From Chloroflexota bacterium (lineage in GTDB: Bacteria; Chloroflexota; Anaerolineae; J102), in assembly GCA_003353825.1 (NCBI GenBank), contig PIVW01000027.1:1-23599 (forward strand): DNA of 23,599 nt, read 5' to 3'. Shown here piece by piece: positions 14,756-23,096 of this stretch (its first letter is position 1; each line of letters opens with the position of its first letter). The notes below the pieces were generated by a model. That model was not told the origin of the DNA. It did no database searches and was given only the letters and a program-made list of their open reading frames with translations. The translations under genes were made by a program, and so were the position numbers.

Positions 14756-15970
14756 ATGAATCAGCCTTTTCTTCGCTATCTCATTTCTTTTCTCAGTTTG
14801 CTCATCGTTGCGACAGTGCTGACAGTTCACGCAGGCAATTCACAGGGCGCTTCGGCAGATAGCCCGACGATCTGGCCGGACATCGAATTGGTCGAGATCA
14901 GCAGCGGCTTCGATAAACCGCTCCACATTACAAATGCCAATGATGGTAGTGGCAGGCTCTTTGTCACCGAACAGGAGGGCCTTATCCGTATCCTTGAAGA
15001 TGGCGTGATCCTTTCTACGCCTTTTCTCGACATACAGGAGCGTGTCAGTTGTTGCGATGAACGGGGGTTGCTGGCTGTCGCGTTTCCACCGGGTTCAAAC
15101 CCCAAATCTCATTTCTATGTCAACTATACCGACAGCAATGGCGACACCATTGTCGGGCGCTACCACGTGAGCGACGACCCAGACATTGCGGATGCAAGCA
15201 GCGAAGAGATCATTCTGCACATCGAGCAGCCCAGCCGTATCCATAATGGGGGACACCTGGCATTTGGCCCGCTGGATGATTATTTATACATTGGCGTCGG
15301 AGATGGAGGCCCCTTTCATGACCCGGACAGCGTCGGCCAACGCACGGATACGCTGTTGGGGAAAATCCTCCGTATCGACGTCGAGTCTGACCCTACCCCC
15401 GACAGCTATGTCATTCCTGAAGACAATCCCTTTGCGAACAGCGCTGGGCAACGGGGTGAGATCTGGGCGCTGGGGCTGCGCAATCCCTGGCGATTCTCAT
15501 TCGACACCCTCAATGGTGACCTGTACATAGGCGATGTTGGCCAGGGTAGTTGGGAAGAGATCGATCACCAGCCCGGCGCCAGCAACGGTGGTGAGAATTA
15601 CGGCTGGCGGATTATGGAAGGGACACACTGCTTTAACCCCGCCGATTGCGATCCCACTGGACTCACCTTACCGGTTAGCGAATACCCCCACCATCTCGGT
15701 TGCTCGGTCAGCGGTGGGCATGTCTACCGGGGCACCGCTTTCGAACGTATGCTTGGCATGTACTTTTATGGTGACTACTGCCAAGGCCGCATCTGGGGTC
15801 TGAAATACGACCAAAGTTGGCATGCTCAAGAACTCTTACAGGCACCTGCATTAATTAGTACATTTGGCGTAGATGAACGGGGCGAACTCTACTTTGCGGA
15901 CTACAGCAGCGGCGACATCTACCATCTCATCGATGAGCATGCGCTCTGGCTCCCAGTTGTGCTACGTTAA
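14756..15970 (+). CDS. Secreted PQQ-type glucose/sorbosone dehydrogenase family protein
   Basis: A 404-residue protein with a hydrophobic signal peptide (about residues 7-30) and no lipobox. The remainder matches the GSDH beta-propeller family (PF07995): GLIRILEDG, ERGLLAVAFPP, a HNGGH segment (163-167) supplying the likely catalytic histidine, YIGVGDGG, LLGKILRIDV, LRNPWRFSFD, GDVGQGSWEEID, and GGHVYRG with GDYCQGRIWGL. Family members oxidise aldose sugars with PQQ in the periplasm or outside the cell, although many homologues have not been tested. AGAGGA lies 9 nt before ATG 14756. The tail ALWLPVVLR is the same short C-terminal motif seen in the large exported protein. Confidence 0.9.
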   Translation: MNQPFLRYLISFLSLLIVATVLTVHAGNSQGASADSPTIWPDIELVEISSGFDKPLHITNANDGSGRLFVTEQEGLIRILEDGVILSTPFLDIQERVSCCDERGLLAVAFPPGSNPKSHFYVNYTDSNGDTIVGRYHVSDDPDIADASSEEIILHIEQPSRIHNGGHLAFGPLDDYLYIGVGDGGPFHDPDSVGQRTDTLLGKILRIDVESDPTPDSYVIPEDNPFANSAGQRGEIWALGLRNPWRFSFDTLNGDLYIGDVGQGSWEEIDHQPGASNGGENYGWRIMEGTHCFNPADCDPTGLTLPVSEYPHHLGCSVSGGHVYRGTAFERMLGMYFYGDYCQGRIWGLKYDQSWHAQELLQAPALISTFGVDERGELYFADYSSGDIYHLIDEHALWLPVVLR

Positions 15971-15976
15971 CTTGCC

Positions 15977-16156
15977 ATGCACCTTTACCTCAGCCCCCAT
16001 TACGACGATGCCATCCTCTCATGTGGAGGCCTCATCCCCCAACAAACTGCGGCAGGCGAACAAGTAATCATTGCCACCCTATGTGCCGGTACGCCCAGTA
16101 ACGTCGAGCTATCGCCCTTCACCCAGTTTCATCACACACGCTGGCTTGCAGAATAA
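15977..16156 (+). pseudogene. Truncated PIG-L/LmbE-type deacetylase, 5' fragment
   Basis: 59 codons starting 6 nt after the GSDH gene. The N-terminus MHLYLSPHYDDAILSCGG contains the PHxDD zinc motif and following glycines of PIG-L (PF02585) N-acetylglucosaminyl deacetylases, and the first two strands and helices follow. It ends at a double stop (TAATAA) after WLAE, while the family needs about 220 residues. Downstream, LTITIALALLPSEILFS (frame starting 16234) could be a remnant of the C-terminal half. There is no good ribosome-binding site. It is most likely a deletion remnant. Confidence 0.75.
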
Positions 16157-16313
16157 TAACAGCAAAACTGGTTCGTATTGCTTTGTAGCCTACTGAGGGA
16201 AGTTTGCTTATCTGTTACGATCCTGACAGTGAACTGACCATTACCATTGCGCTGGCCTTATTACCGTCTGAGATCCTGTTTAGCCAGAATTTGTTTAGCA
16301 AAAGGAGACACAC

Positions 16314-17540
16314 ATGAGAAACAGTAAACGAGTTATTGTAGGTCTAGTATTGTTGCTGATCGTTTTATTGGTGGCAGCGTGCGGTGGCGACGATGAACCG
16401 GAAGCGATTGCTACCAGTCAACCTGAGGCAGCTGCGGCTGCCACCAACACCCCCCTGCCCGGTCCCACCGATACTTCCGAACCAGTAACAGACACGCCCG
16501 TACCCATTCCCACAGATACGCCCATACCCGAACCAACTGCCACACCCGAACCGGAGCCCACAGACACGCCCATACCCGAAGAAATCACACCAGAACTGGT
16601 ATTGATCAGTGATCTACTCGACTCCTATCAGAGCACAGGTGGCTTCGATATCACTGTCAGCTATGCAGATGGCACGTCGGAGCAACAAGCGATCACTTTT
16701 GAAATCGATTGGGTCAGAACTGACGGGCCGGCAGGCGCCGATATGCGCATGGTTACCTCCGGTATGGCCGATAAAGATCCCAGCGCCCCCGATTCCAGCG
16801 AGGTCTATGGCGTCGGTGAATTCACCTATATGAATTTGGGTGGTGAATGGATTACCAGCCCTCGTACTGAAGGTGATTTGGAGGATTTTGCCGCTTTCTA
16901 TCAGGACCCCGATGAAATGATAAACGATCTCGATCAGTTGACCCAGGAAGGGGAGGAATCTATTAACGGCATCGAGACCGTTCACTATTCCTTTGATAAC
17001 ACGCCCTTCTTTGCCGAGATCTTCGGGGATGAAGCACTGGGCGAGGAAAGCGACCTAACCTCAACAACGGGAGACGTATGGATATCTAAAGAGGATGGCT
17101 ACGTTGTCAAAATACTCTTTACCGTCGAGGGTGAAGATATTGCCGATCAAGATGATGCCGGCAATGATATTTTGACCAACATCGCTTTCTCTTGGCAGTT
17201 CGAAATCACTGATATCAACAACCTCGACGGCATCGAACTGCCCGAGGGTGCGCCGCAGCCGGGCGAGGTAGCTATTCCAGGCTTTACCCCCGGTGAATTC
17301 CCGCTACCCCCAGACACGAAGCTAGAAGGGGGATTTGCTGGTATTTTCACCTTTAACAGTGGCCTGAGCGAGACAGAAGTCAACGACTTCCTTGACGCCG
17401 AAATGACTGCTTTGGGTTGGACCAAGGAGGGTGATTTCCTGCCTATGTGGACCAAAGATGATGTGTCGCTGACGATCATGGTTTCGCCTGTGGATGGCGG
17501 CGGCACAACCATTCTCGTTATGAGTGATAGCGGCTCTTAA
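16314..17540 (+). CDS. Lipoprotein with Thr/Pro linker and LppX/LolA-like domain
   Basis: A 408-residue lipoprotein: signal peptide ending VAAC with acylated Cys23; a spacer of TDTPxPxP units (about 45-90); then an LppX/LprG- or LolA-like domain (about 95-300) that begins with a helix (LLDSYQSTGGFDITVSY) and has paired strands such as GDVWISKEDGYVVKILFTV. A C-terminal segment of about 90 residues (GLSETEVNDFLDAEMTALGW) resembles small alpha/beta add-on domains seen in Chloroflexota lipoproteins. AAAGGAG precedes ATG 16314. Such folds bind lipids or other hydrophobic ligands; the ligand is unknown. A strong terminator follows, so the gene is probably monocistronic. Confidence 0.8.
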   Translation: MRNSKRVIVGLVLLLIVLLVAACGGDDEPEAIATSQPEAAAAATNTPLPGPTDTSEPVTDTPVPIPTDTPIPEPTATPEPEPTDTPIPEEITPELVLISDLLDSYQSTGGFDITVSYADGTSEQQAITFEIDWVRTDGPAGADMRMVTSGMADKDPSAPDSSEVYGVGEFTYMNLGGEWITSPRTEGDLEDFAAFYQDPDEMINDLDQLTQEGEESINGIETVHYSFDNTPFFAEIFGDEALGEESDLTSTTGDVWISKEDGYVVKILFTVEGEDIADQDDAGNDILTNIAFSWQFEITDINNLDGIELPEGAPQPGEVAIPGFTPGEFPLPPDTKLEGGFAGIFTFNSGLSETEVNDFLDAEMTALGWTKEGDFLPMWTKDDVSLTIMVSPVDGGGTTILVMSDSGS

Positions 17541-17563
17541 GTCACATTCTACGACCACTATCG

Positions 17564-17590
17564 GCCCCGCCTGCAACGGCGGGGCTTTTT
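17564..17590 (+). terminator. Rho-independent terminator of the LppX-like lipoprotein gene
   Basis: GCCCCGCC (17564-17571) pairs with GGCGGGGC (17578-17585) across a 6-nt loop, followed by TTTTT. It begins 24 nt after the stop codon. Confidence 0.93.
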
Positions 17591-17617
17591 CTTTTGGTTC
17601 GCCACGAGCAGATAATG

Positions 17618-17787
17618 CCATTACCATGTCTTCTCAATAATAAGTGGCATTTCACTCAGACCTGTCAGGTTTTCGCAGGGCTTCTCTCTGCAAATCTCTT
17701 GCTATCGGCAACGATTCGTTATAGAACACGTATAATCGGAAACCTGACAGGTCTTTGTCCCCAATTATTGAGAAGATACCCATTACC
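17618..17787. mobile_element. MITE-like element with 8-bp target duplication
   Basis: The 8-bp word CCATTACC at 17618-17625 and 17780-17787 flanks a 154-bp element. Three bases inside each copy lie perfect 13-bp terminal inverted repeats, TCTTCTCAATAAT (17629-17641) and ATTATTGAGAAGA (17764-17776). A second, inner inverted repeat of 15 bp is nested: AGACCTGTCAGGTTT (17658-17672) and AAACCTGACAGGTCT (17740-17754). The element has no coding capacity. A TATAAT at 17731-17736 could fire outward to the right, but no matching -35 is seen. The symmetrical duplication suggests transposition by a transposase encoded elsewhere. Confidence 0.7.
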
Positions 17788-17955
17788 GTTGGCAGCTTTG
17801 AACTTCGTACTTGGAACTCCAAACTGAGGTTACGTAGCGAATGGGAAGTCTCGGCCCATCTCCATGTGCTGGACGAATACCGGCCGGCGAATTAGAATGA
17901 CAGCATCTTCTAGTTGGTTCAGCTCTAAATGAAGAACCCTTACACCGGAGACAGC

Positions 17956-19086
17956 ATGATCACCGTACGTAAACTGAATACCGCAAACAAACAGGATGTC
18001 AAGACCTGGGTAGAATTCCCCCATCAGTTGTACAAGGACGATACCCTATGGGTTCCACAGATGGCGGATGAGGCAAAGGATCAACTCGACCGTAAGAATT
18101 TCCCCTTCTACGCACATTCACATGCTGATTTCTTCATGGCCTTCAAGGATGACAGATCAGCAGCCAGAATCGCCGTCCTGGATAACACACGTTACAATGA
18201 GATTCGCAATGAACGCACCGCTCTCTTCACCCTGTTCGAGACCATCAACGATTTTGAGGTGGCGGAAGCGCTATTCAAAGCCACCTTCGAATGGTGCCAA
18301 AACCGGGACATGGATAACATCGTCGGTCCCAAGGGTTTTTTACCGGCAGATGGTATGGGCATGTTGATGGAAGGTTTTGAGCGCCCCCCGGCCATTGGCA
18401 TTGCCTACAACCCTCCCTACTATCACGATTTCATGACCCGTCTGGGATTTGAACGCGAGACTGATTTTCTGTCGGGCTGGCTGCCTCGTTCGCATCCAGT
18501 AGACGAACGGGTCTTTAGAATCGCAGAAAAAGTACGCAAACGCTACGGATTTGAATTCGTAAGACTCAAATCCAAAAAAGAACTCAAAGAAATCGCGCCG
18601 AAGGTCATCGAAACATACAACACTGCTTTTGTCGAAAACTGGGAATATGTGCCTTTCACACCAGAAGAGGCAAAATATGTAACGAAACGCTTCCTCGATA
18701 TCATCATACCAGAATTACCGATCTTAGTACAAAAAGATAGCAAAATCGTCGGTTTTGTGCTGATTTATCCCGATATCTCCAACGCCATCCGCCGTACCAA
18801 AGGGCGGTTGTTCCCCTTTGGTTGGTATTACTTGTTGCGCGAATTCAAGAAAACCAAGTGGGTCAATGGCAACGGCGCCGGGATTTTGCCAAAGTATCAA
18901 GGGCGGGGAGTCGATGCCATGCTGATCACGGAAATGGCACGAACGCTCAAAAACAGCCGATTCGATTATGTCGAGATGGTACAGATCGATGAAGGAAATG
19001 ACAAAATGCAGCGTGAGATGAACAGGTTGGGAGTGACGTTTGACAAGCGCCATCGCATCTACCATCGTGTTGTGACCTTTTGGTAG
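17956..19086 (+). CDS. GNAT-superfamily acetyltransferase-like protein, two-domain YghO-like type
   Basis: A 376-residue protein. ATG 17956 is preferred because GGAGA precedes it with proper spacing; an in-frame ATG at 17929 has none. The N-terminal half carries QLYKDDTLWVPQM, FPFYAHSHADFFMAF and NIVGPKGFLPADGMGML, typical of long GNAT-like proteins often annotated as YghO-like. The C-terminal half has ILVQKDSKIVGFVLIYPDIS and GILPKYQGRGVDAMLITEMA, where the latter includes the Q-x-x-G-x-G/A-like acetyl-CoA loop (QGRGVD). It probably acylates an amine or is a degenerate acyltransferase; the substrate is unknown. It stands alone between repeat elements. Confidence 0.8.
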   Translation: MITVRKLNTANKQDVKTWVEFPHQLYKDDTLWVPQMADEAKDQLDRKNFPFYAHSHADFFMAFKDDRSAARIAVLDNTRYNEIRNERTALFTLFETINDFEVAEALFKATFEWCQNRDMDNIVGPKGFLPADGMGMLMEGFERPPAIGIAYNPPYYHDFMTRLGFERETDFLSGWLPRSHPVDERVFRIAEKVRKRYGFEFVRLKSKKELKEIAPKVIETYNTAFVENWEYVPFTPEEAKYVTKRFLDIIIPELPILVQKDSKIVGFVLIYPDISNAIRRTKGRLFPFGWYYLLREFKKTKWVNGNGAGILPKYQGRGVDAMLITEMARTLKNSRFDYVEMVQIDEGNDKMQREMNRLGVTFDKRHRIYHRVVTFW

Positions 19087-19147
19087 AGCATGGTGAAACG
19101 CGCAAAAAAACCAGATTGGTTCTTTAGGGTTTCGTGTGGTTGCACCT

Positions 19148-19231
19148 CGTGAAACGTGAAGACGTGATGTCGTGAAGACGTGAAATCTGATTCCGCATTG
19201 CCAAGCCATTATTCACGTTTTACGTTTCACG
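19148..19231. repeat. CGTGAA-rich repeat with long inverted arms
   Basis: CGTGAAACGT (19148-19157) is the inverse of ACGTTTCACG (19222-19231). Inside, CGTGAAGACGTGA occurs twice in direct orientation (19155-19167 and 19171-19183). The block lies 60 nt after the GNAT stop and may act as a structured 3' end. The remainder of the 19087-19404 gap holds only the GntR promoter and operators described separately. Confidence 0.8.
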
Positions 19232-19307
19232 TAGCAGCCTGAATCGAAGTCGGGCATTCGAGGTTCGTTAGTACCACCTGAATTTCGCAATTTCGTTAAA
19301 TTACCAC

Positions 19308-19336
19308 TTGACAAATATAATTTTATGCACTTTACT
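19308..19336 (+). promoter_or_regulatory. Predicted promoter of the GntR regulator gene
   Basis: -35 TTGACA (19308-19313), 17-nt spacer, weak -10 TTTACT (19331-19336). The start point would be near 19343, inside the palindrome that follows. Confidence 0.6.
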
Positions 19337-19338
19337 AA

Positions 19339-19382
19339 CATGTAATTACATGATTACAGTATGACAAGATTACAGTATGACA
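19339..19382 (+). promoter_or_regulatory. Probable autoregulatory operators of the GntR regulator
   Basis: A perfect 14-bp palindrome, CATGTAATTACATG (19339-19352), overlaps the predicted start point. It is followed by two identical 15-bp direct repeats, GATTACAGTATGACA, at 19352-19366 and 19368-19382 (period 16). GntR/HutC regulators commonly bind GT-N-TA-N-AC-like palindromes at their own promoter; TGTAATTACA fits this loosely. Confidence 0.65.
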
Positions 19383-19404
19383 TGTTCGCATGGAGCGACG
19401 AGTC

Positions 19405-20220
19405 ATGACCATCAACTTCAGCAGCCCTATTCCATATTATGTGCAACTCAATGATGCCCTGCGAACTGAAATCGACACCGGGACGTGGCAGCCAGGGGAC
19501 CGGCTTCCAGGTGAACACGAACTCTGCGACAGGTACGGAATCAGCAGAACTGTCGTACGCCAGGCCCTGCGGGAGTTAGAACTCGAGGGATATGTCTATC
19601 GTAGAAAAGGGAAGGGTTCCTTTGTGGCAGAGCCGAAAATCAGCGAGAATCTGGCCCAAAGGCTATTAGGGTTTCATCAGGATATGATTGAGCGGGGCTT
19701 GACACCCAATTCACAGGTTCTCAACAGTGAAATCGAATCGGCAGGCATCAAAGTAGCCGGATATCTTGAAATTGAAGTGGGCACCCCAGTGATCGCAATC
19801 GAGCGGCTGCGGCTTGTGAATGATGAGCCCAGGATTCTGGTCAGTAGCTATCTACCCTACGAATTGTGTCCGGGCCTCGAGAAGCTCGATCTGACAGACG
19901 TTTCGCTGTATGTCATACTCGAAGAACACTTTCATTTATTCATTGCCCGGGGCCGGCGATACATCGAATCGGTACTTGCCGACGAACGAGAAGCTGACCT
20001 GATGCAGATTGAAAGCGGTTCACCATTGATGTTGGTGAACAGTATTAGCTATCGTGCAGATGGCAAACCGATCGAGTTCTACCATGCCGTACATCGAGGA
20101 GATCGATTTCGTTTTGAGATTGAGCTAGTTCGCATTCAAGAACAGGGCTCGGTTCGCAAAACACTCGGGTCCAGTGCAGCAAACTTGCCTCTCAGCAACC
20201 CACAAGCTCGGACGAAATGA
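19405..20220 (+). CDS. GntR-family regulator, HutC subfamily (HTH + UTRA)
   Basis: A 271-residue regulator from ATG 19405, which has GGAG at 19392-19395; an ATG at 19390 is possible but lacks a ribosome-binding site. The N-terminal winged helix (about 10-75) has PGDRLPGEHELCDRYGISRTVVRQALRELELEGYV and the usual GKGSFV wing. The C-terminal UTRA domain (about 90-245) binds the effector; typical pieces are VIAIERLRLVNDEP, LYVILEEHF and SGSPLMLVNSISYRADGKPIEF. Upstream palindromes suggest autoregulation. As the gene sits 194 nt before a BMP-type uptake operon, it probably controls that transporter in response to its substrate or a catabolite. Confidence 0.92.
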   Translation: MTINFSSPIPYYVQLNDALRTEIDTGTWQPGDRLPGEHELCDRYGISRTVVRQALRELELEGYVYRRKGKGSFVAEPKISENLAQRLLGFHQDMIERGLTPNSQVLNSEIESAGIKVAGYLEIEVGTPVIAIERLRLVNDEPRILVSSYLPYELCPGLEKLDLTDVSLYVILEEHFHLFIARGRRYIESVLADEREADLMQIESGSPLMLVNSISYRADGKPIEFYHAVHRGDRFRFEIELVRIQEQGSVRKTLGSSAANLPLSNPQARTK

Positions 20221-20414
20221 GTTCATATCGCTGACAACATGTTGACCTTTCTTCCGACATCCACTCGTTTCATCCCGTCATAGGAGGTGGCGCCTTACCT
20301 AAACTCAAACGTTTTTCAAGTCATTACGTCATTCAAATCTACGTCTTTTAAACCACTCACTCAGTTTTATTCATCCGACTTGCCCTCGTGGGCAAAACCA
20401 GCTAGGAGAAGATC

Positions 20415-21455
20415 ATGAGAACCTTTAAGATGTTAACCCTACTCATCTCCGTACTGATTCTAAGTGCGCTCGTAAGCGCCTGTGGCGGTGGTGGCGATGA
20501 GGAAGCCGCCTCCGGCTCTGGCGAAGGCAGTTATAAAGCGGCTATTGTGACAGATACCGCCGGCCTGGGAGATCAGTCCTTCAATGACTCGGCCAATGCA
20601 GGATTGGAACAGGCAAAGGCAGAACTGGGTATCGAAGGCCAGGTTTACGAAACCGCTCAACCCTCGGACTACGAACCAAGCCTGTCACAAGCCCCCTCAC
20701 AGGGCGCCGACCTCACTTTTGCCATCGGTTTTTTGATGACGGACGCCCTCGACAATGTCGTGGCTTCGAACACGAGTGATCAGTTCGCCATCATTGACTC
20801 GGTGGTCGATGCTCCCAACGTAGCATCCTTGAATTTCAAAGAAGAAGAGGGATCCTTCCTGGTCGGCGTGGTCGCCGGCTTGATGACCGAGTCGGACAAA
20901 ATCGGCTTCATTGGTGGCATGGAAGTGCCCCTCATTGAAAAATTCGAGGTGGGATTCCGGGCCGGTGTACAGACTGTAAACCCCGATGCCGAAGTCCTCG
21001 TCACTTATGCCGGTGATTTCGGCGACCCGGGCAAGGGCAAAGAGATCGCACTCAGCCAGTATGCGGATGGCGCCGATGTGATTTTCCACGCCTCAGGCGG
21101 GACTGGCTTGGGTATGTTCCAGGCAGCCGTAGAAAAGGGCCCTGGCCATTGGGCCATCGGCGTCGATTCGGACCAATACAGTCTGGCGCCGGACAACACG
21201 CTCACCTCGATGATGAAGCGTGTCGATGTGGCAGTCTTCGAGACGATCAAAGCTGCCAAAGAGGGTAGTTTCGAAGCTGGGACCACTATCTTCGGATTGA
21301 AAGAAGATGGTGTAGGTCTGGCCCCAACCACCAGCAATAACACCCCACAAGAGGTGATCGACAGGGCCAACGAGTTGCGCCAGAGCATCATTGACGGCGA
21401 GTTCACAGTACCAACCACAGAGGAGGAATACGCTAGCTGGAGCCCTCCCCAATAG
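20415..21455 (+). CDS. BMP/PnrA-family substrate-binding lipoprotein of an ABC transporter
   Basis: A 346-residue lipoprotein: lipobox VSAC with Cys23, a Gly/Ser/Glu linker, then the Bmp domain (PF02608): AAIVTDTAGLGDQSFND, EPSLSQAPSQGADLTFAIGF, KIGFIGGMEVPLIEKFEVGFRAG, DVIFHASGGTGLGMFQAA and AIGVDSDQ. Homologues PnrA, BmpA and YufN bind purine or other nucleosides. Ribosome-binding site CTAGGAGAAG. In the 194-nt leader a 10-bp palindrome CAACATGTTG (20235-20244) and a small TTGCCC-TCGT-GGGCAA hairpin (20380-20395) just before the ribosome-binding site are visible; no known riboswitch is recognised. It is first of the transport operon and is followed by an attenuator-like hairpin. Confidence 0.93.
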   Translation: MRTFKMLTLLISVLILSALVSACGGGGDEEAASGSGEGSYKAAIVTDTAGLGDQSFNDSANAGLEQAKAELGIEGQVYETAQPSDYEPSLSQAPSQGADLTFAIGFLMTDALDNVVASNTSDQFAIIDSVVDAPNVASLNFKEEEGSFLVGVVAGLMTESDKIGFIGGMEVPLIEKFEVGFRAGVQTVNPDAEVLVTYAGDFGDPGKGKEIALSQYADGADVIFHASGGTGLGMFQAAVEKGPGHWAIGVDSDQYSLAPDNTLTSMMKRVDVAVFETIKAAKEGSFEAGTTIFGLKEDGVGLAPTTSNNTPQEVIDRANELRQSIIDGEFTVPTTEEEYASWSPPQ

Positions 21456-21464
21456 CATGTCACC

Positions 21465-21496
21465 CCACGAGCGCAGGTCATAGCCTGCGCTCGTGG
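21465..21496 (+). terminator. Intra-operon hairpin, probable partial terminator/attenuator
   Basis: A perfect 13-bp stem, CCACGAGCGCAGG (21465-21477) with CCTGCGCTCGTGG (21484-21496), a 6-nt loop, then CATTTTAG. It separates the binding-protein gene from the ATPase gene. The weak T run suggests partial termination or mRNA protection, raising binding protein over membrane components. Confidence 0.75.
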
Positions 21497-21545
21497 CATT
21501 TTAGTATTTGTCTATTCGCTCATGACTGCCCCTGGAGGCAAGCGT

Positions 21546-23096
21546 ATGAATGACAAAGTACCTGTCATTGAAATGCGGGATGTGACGAAAGTCTTTCCCG
21601 GAGTCATTGCCAATGACCACATCAATCTGGCCGCCTACGAAGGTGAAGTGCTGGGCTTGTTAGGCGAAAACGGCGCCGGGAAAAGCGTCTTGATGAGCCA
21701 GCTCTACGGCCTCTACGAGCCAACAGAAGGTCAGATTCTCGTACGAGGTGAACCGGTTGATATCACGGGACCCAGTGTCGCAATCGAACTGGGTATCGGC
21801 ATGGTTCACCAACACTTCATGTTGGTCCCACCCTTTACCGTTGCCGAAAACATCGTCCTGGGTTCCGAGCCCCGTACCAAGCGAGGGACACTGGATATGG
21901 CCAAAGCTACCAAGGAAATAACCGAGCTTTCGGAAAAATATGGCCTTGAAGTGGACCCAAACGCCAGGATCGAGGATATCTCGGTAGGCATGGCCCAACG
22001 GGTCGAGATTCTCAAGACCATGTATCGGGGTGCGCGTGTCTTGATTTTGGATGAGCCCACCGCCGTACTGACACCGCAAGAGATCCAAGGCCTGTTCGAT
22101 ATCATGCGCTCCCTGACCGACGCCGGTTTCCCGGTGATCTTTATCTCGCACAAGCTCAAGGAACTGATGGAGATCTGCGACCGGGTGACCGTTATCCGCC
22201 GAGGTAAAATGATCGGCACCATCGACATCGAAGAGGCATCGCCAGAAATCCTCGCCAGCATGATGGTGGGGCGTGACGTGGTGCTGGAAGTGGAAAAAGA
22301 TCCCGGACATCCCCAAGATCTTGTATTAACCGTCGACAACGTGCGTGCTACCAATGATAATGATCACCCGGTGCTCAATGGCGTTTCGCTTCAGGTGCGG
22401 GCGGGTGAGATAGTAGGCATCGCCGGTGTTGCGGGCAATGGCCAATCCGAACTGACCGAATGCATCACCGGATTACACAAGGTCAAGGCAGGCGAGATTC
22501 GCCTGCAAGGCGATGTAATCACCAATCATCAGCCCAAGCAAATCACGACTGCTGGCATTTCGACCATCCCCGAAGATCGGCACCATCGTGGCCTGATCTT
22601 AGACTACAGCATCGCTGACAATGGTGTGTTGGGCTCACACGATCAAGCACCCTTTGCCCGTTGGATTATGCGCGTTTTTCCTGAGATCAGATCTTACGCC
22701 GATAACCTTATCGTCGAGTTCGATGTGCGAACGCCCGGCCAGGATGTACTGGTCAGGAACCTGTCTGGGGGCAATCAACAGAAGGTGATCATCGCCCGAG
22801 AATTGAGCCGTGATCCCACCCTTTTGATCGCAGCCCAACCCACGCGAGGCGTCGATGTAGGCGCCATCGAGTTCATACACAAACGGATCATCGAACAGCG
22901 AGACGCGGGCCGGGCCGTGTTGCTGATCTCCAACGAACTGGACGAAGTAATGGGACTCAGTGACCGCATTCTGGTCATGTTCCACGGCGAAATCGTCGGC
23001 GAGATGGCTGCCGAGGATGCAACTGAAGATGAGTTGGGCCTGTACATGGCCGGGGTGAAGCGTAACACGCCATCCCAAGGAGAGTCGACCCCATGA
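21546..23096 (+). CDS. Nucleoside/simple-sugar-type ABC transporter double ATPase
   Basis: A 516-residue protein with two ABC domains, like YufO/NupA and RbsA. ATG 21546 is preferred to 21522 because GGAGG lies 7 nt before it. Domain 1: Walker A GENGAGKS (40-47), signature ISVGMAQR, Walker B VLILDEPT. Domain 2: degenerate Walker A GVAGNGQS, signature LSGGNQQK, and LLIAAQPTRGVD, where glutamine takes the place of the catalytic glutamate; this asymmetry is normal for the family. It energises uptake together with the BMP lipoprotein and the permease encoded next. Its TGA overlaps the permease ATG (ATGA). Confidence 0.95.
   Translation: MNDKVPVIEMRDVTKVFPGVIANDHINLAAYEGEVLGLLGENGAGKSVLMSQLYGLYEPTEGQILVRGEPVDITGPSVAIELGIGMVHQHFMLVPPFTVAENIVLGSEPRTKRGTLDMAKATKEITELSEKYGLEVDPNARIEDISVGMAQRVEILKTMYRGARVLILDEPTAVLTPQEIQGLFDIMRSLTDAGFPVIFISHKLKELMEICDRVTVIRRGKMIGTIDIEEASPEILASMMVGRDVVLEVEKDPGHPQDLVLTVDNVRATNDNDHPVLNGVSLQVRAGEIVGIAGVAGNGQSELTECITGLHKVKAGEIRLQGDVITNHQPKQITTAGISTIPEDRHHRGLILDYSIADNGVLGSHDQAPFARWIMRVFPEIRSYADNLIVEFDVRTPGQDVLVRNLSGGNQQKVIIARELSRDPTLLIAAQPTRGVDVGAIEFIHKRIIEQRDAGRAVLLISNELDEVMGLSDRILVMFHGEIVGEMAAEDATEDELGLYMAGVKRNTPSQGESTP

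Noticed and set aside
20283..20300. AGGAGGTG ribosome-binding-like sequence between the GntR and BMP genes
   Set aside because: No start codon follows at a usable distance and the frame closes at once.
21660..22316. 218-codon open frame on the minus strand
   Set aside because: It lies wholly antisense to the ABC ATPase gene, has no ribosome-binding site or recognisable domain, and arises from the codon bias of the real gene.
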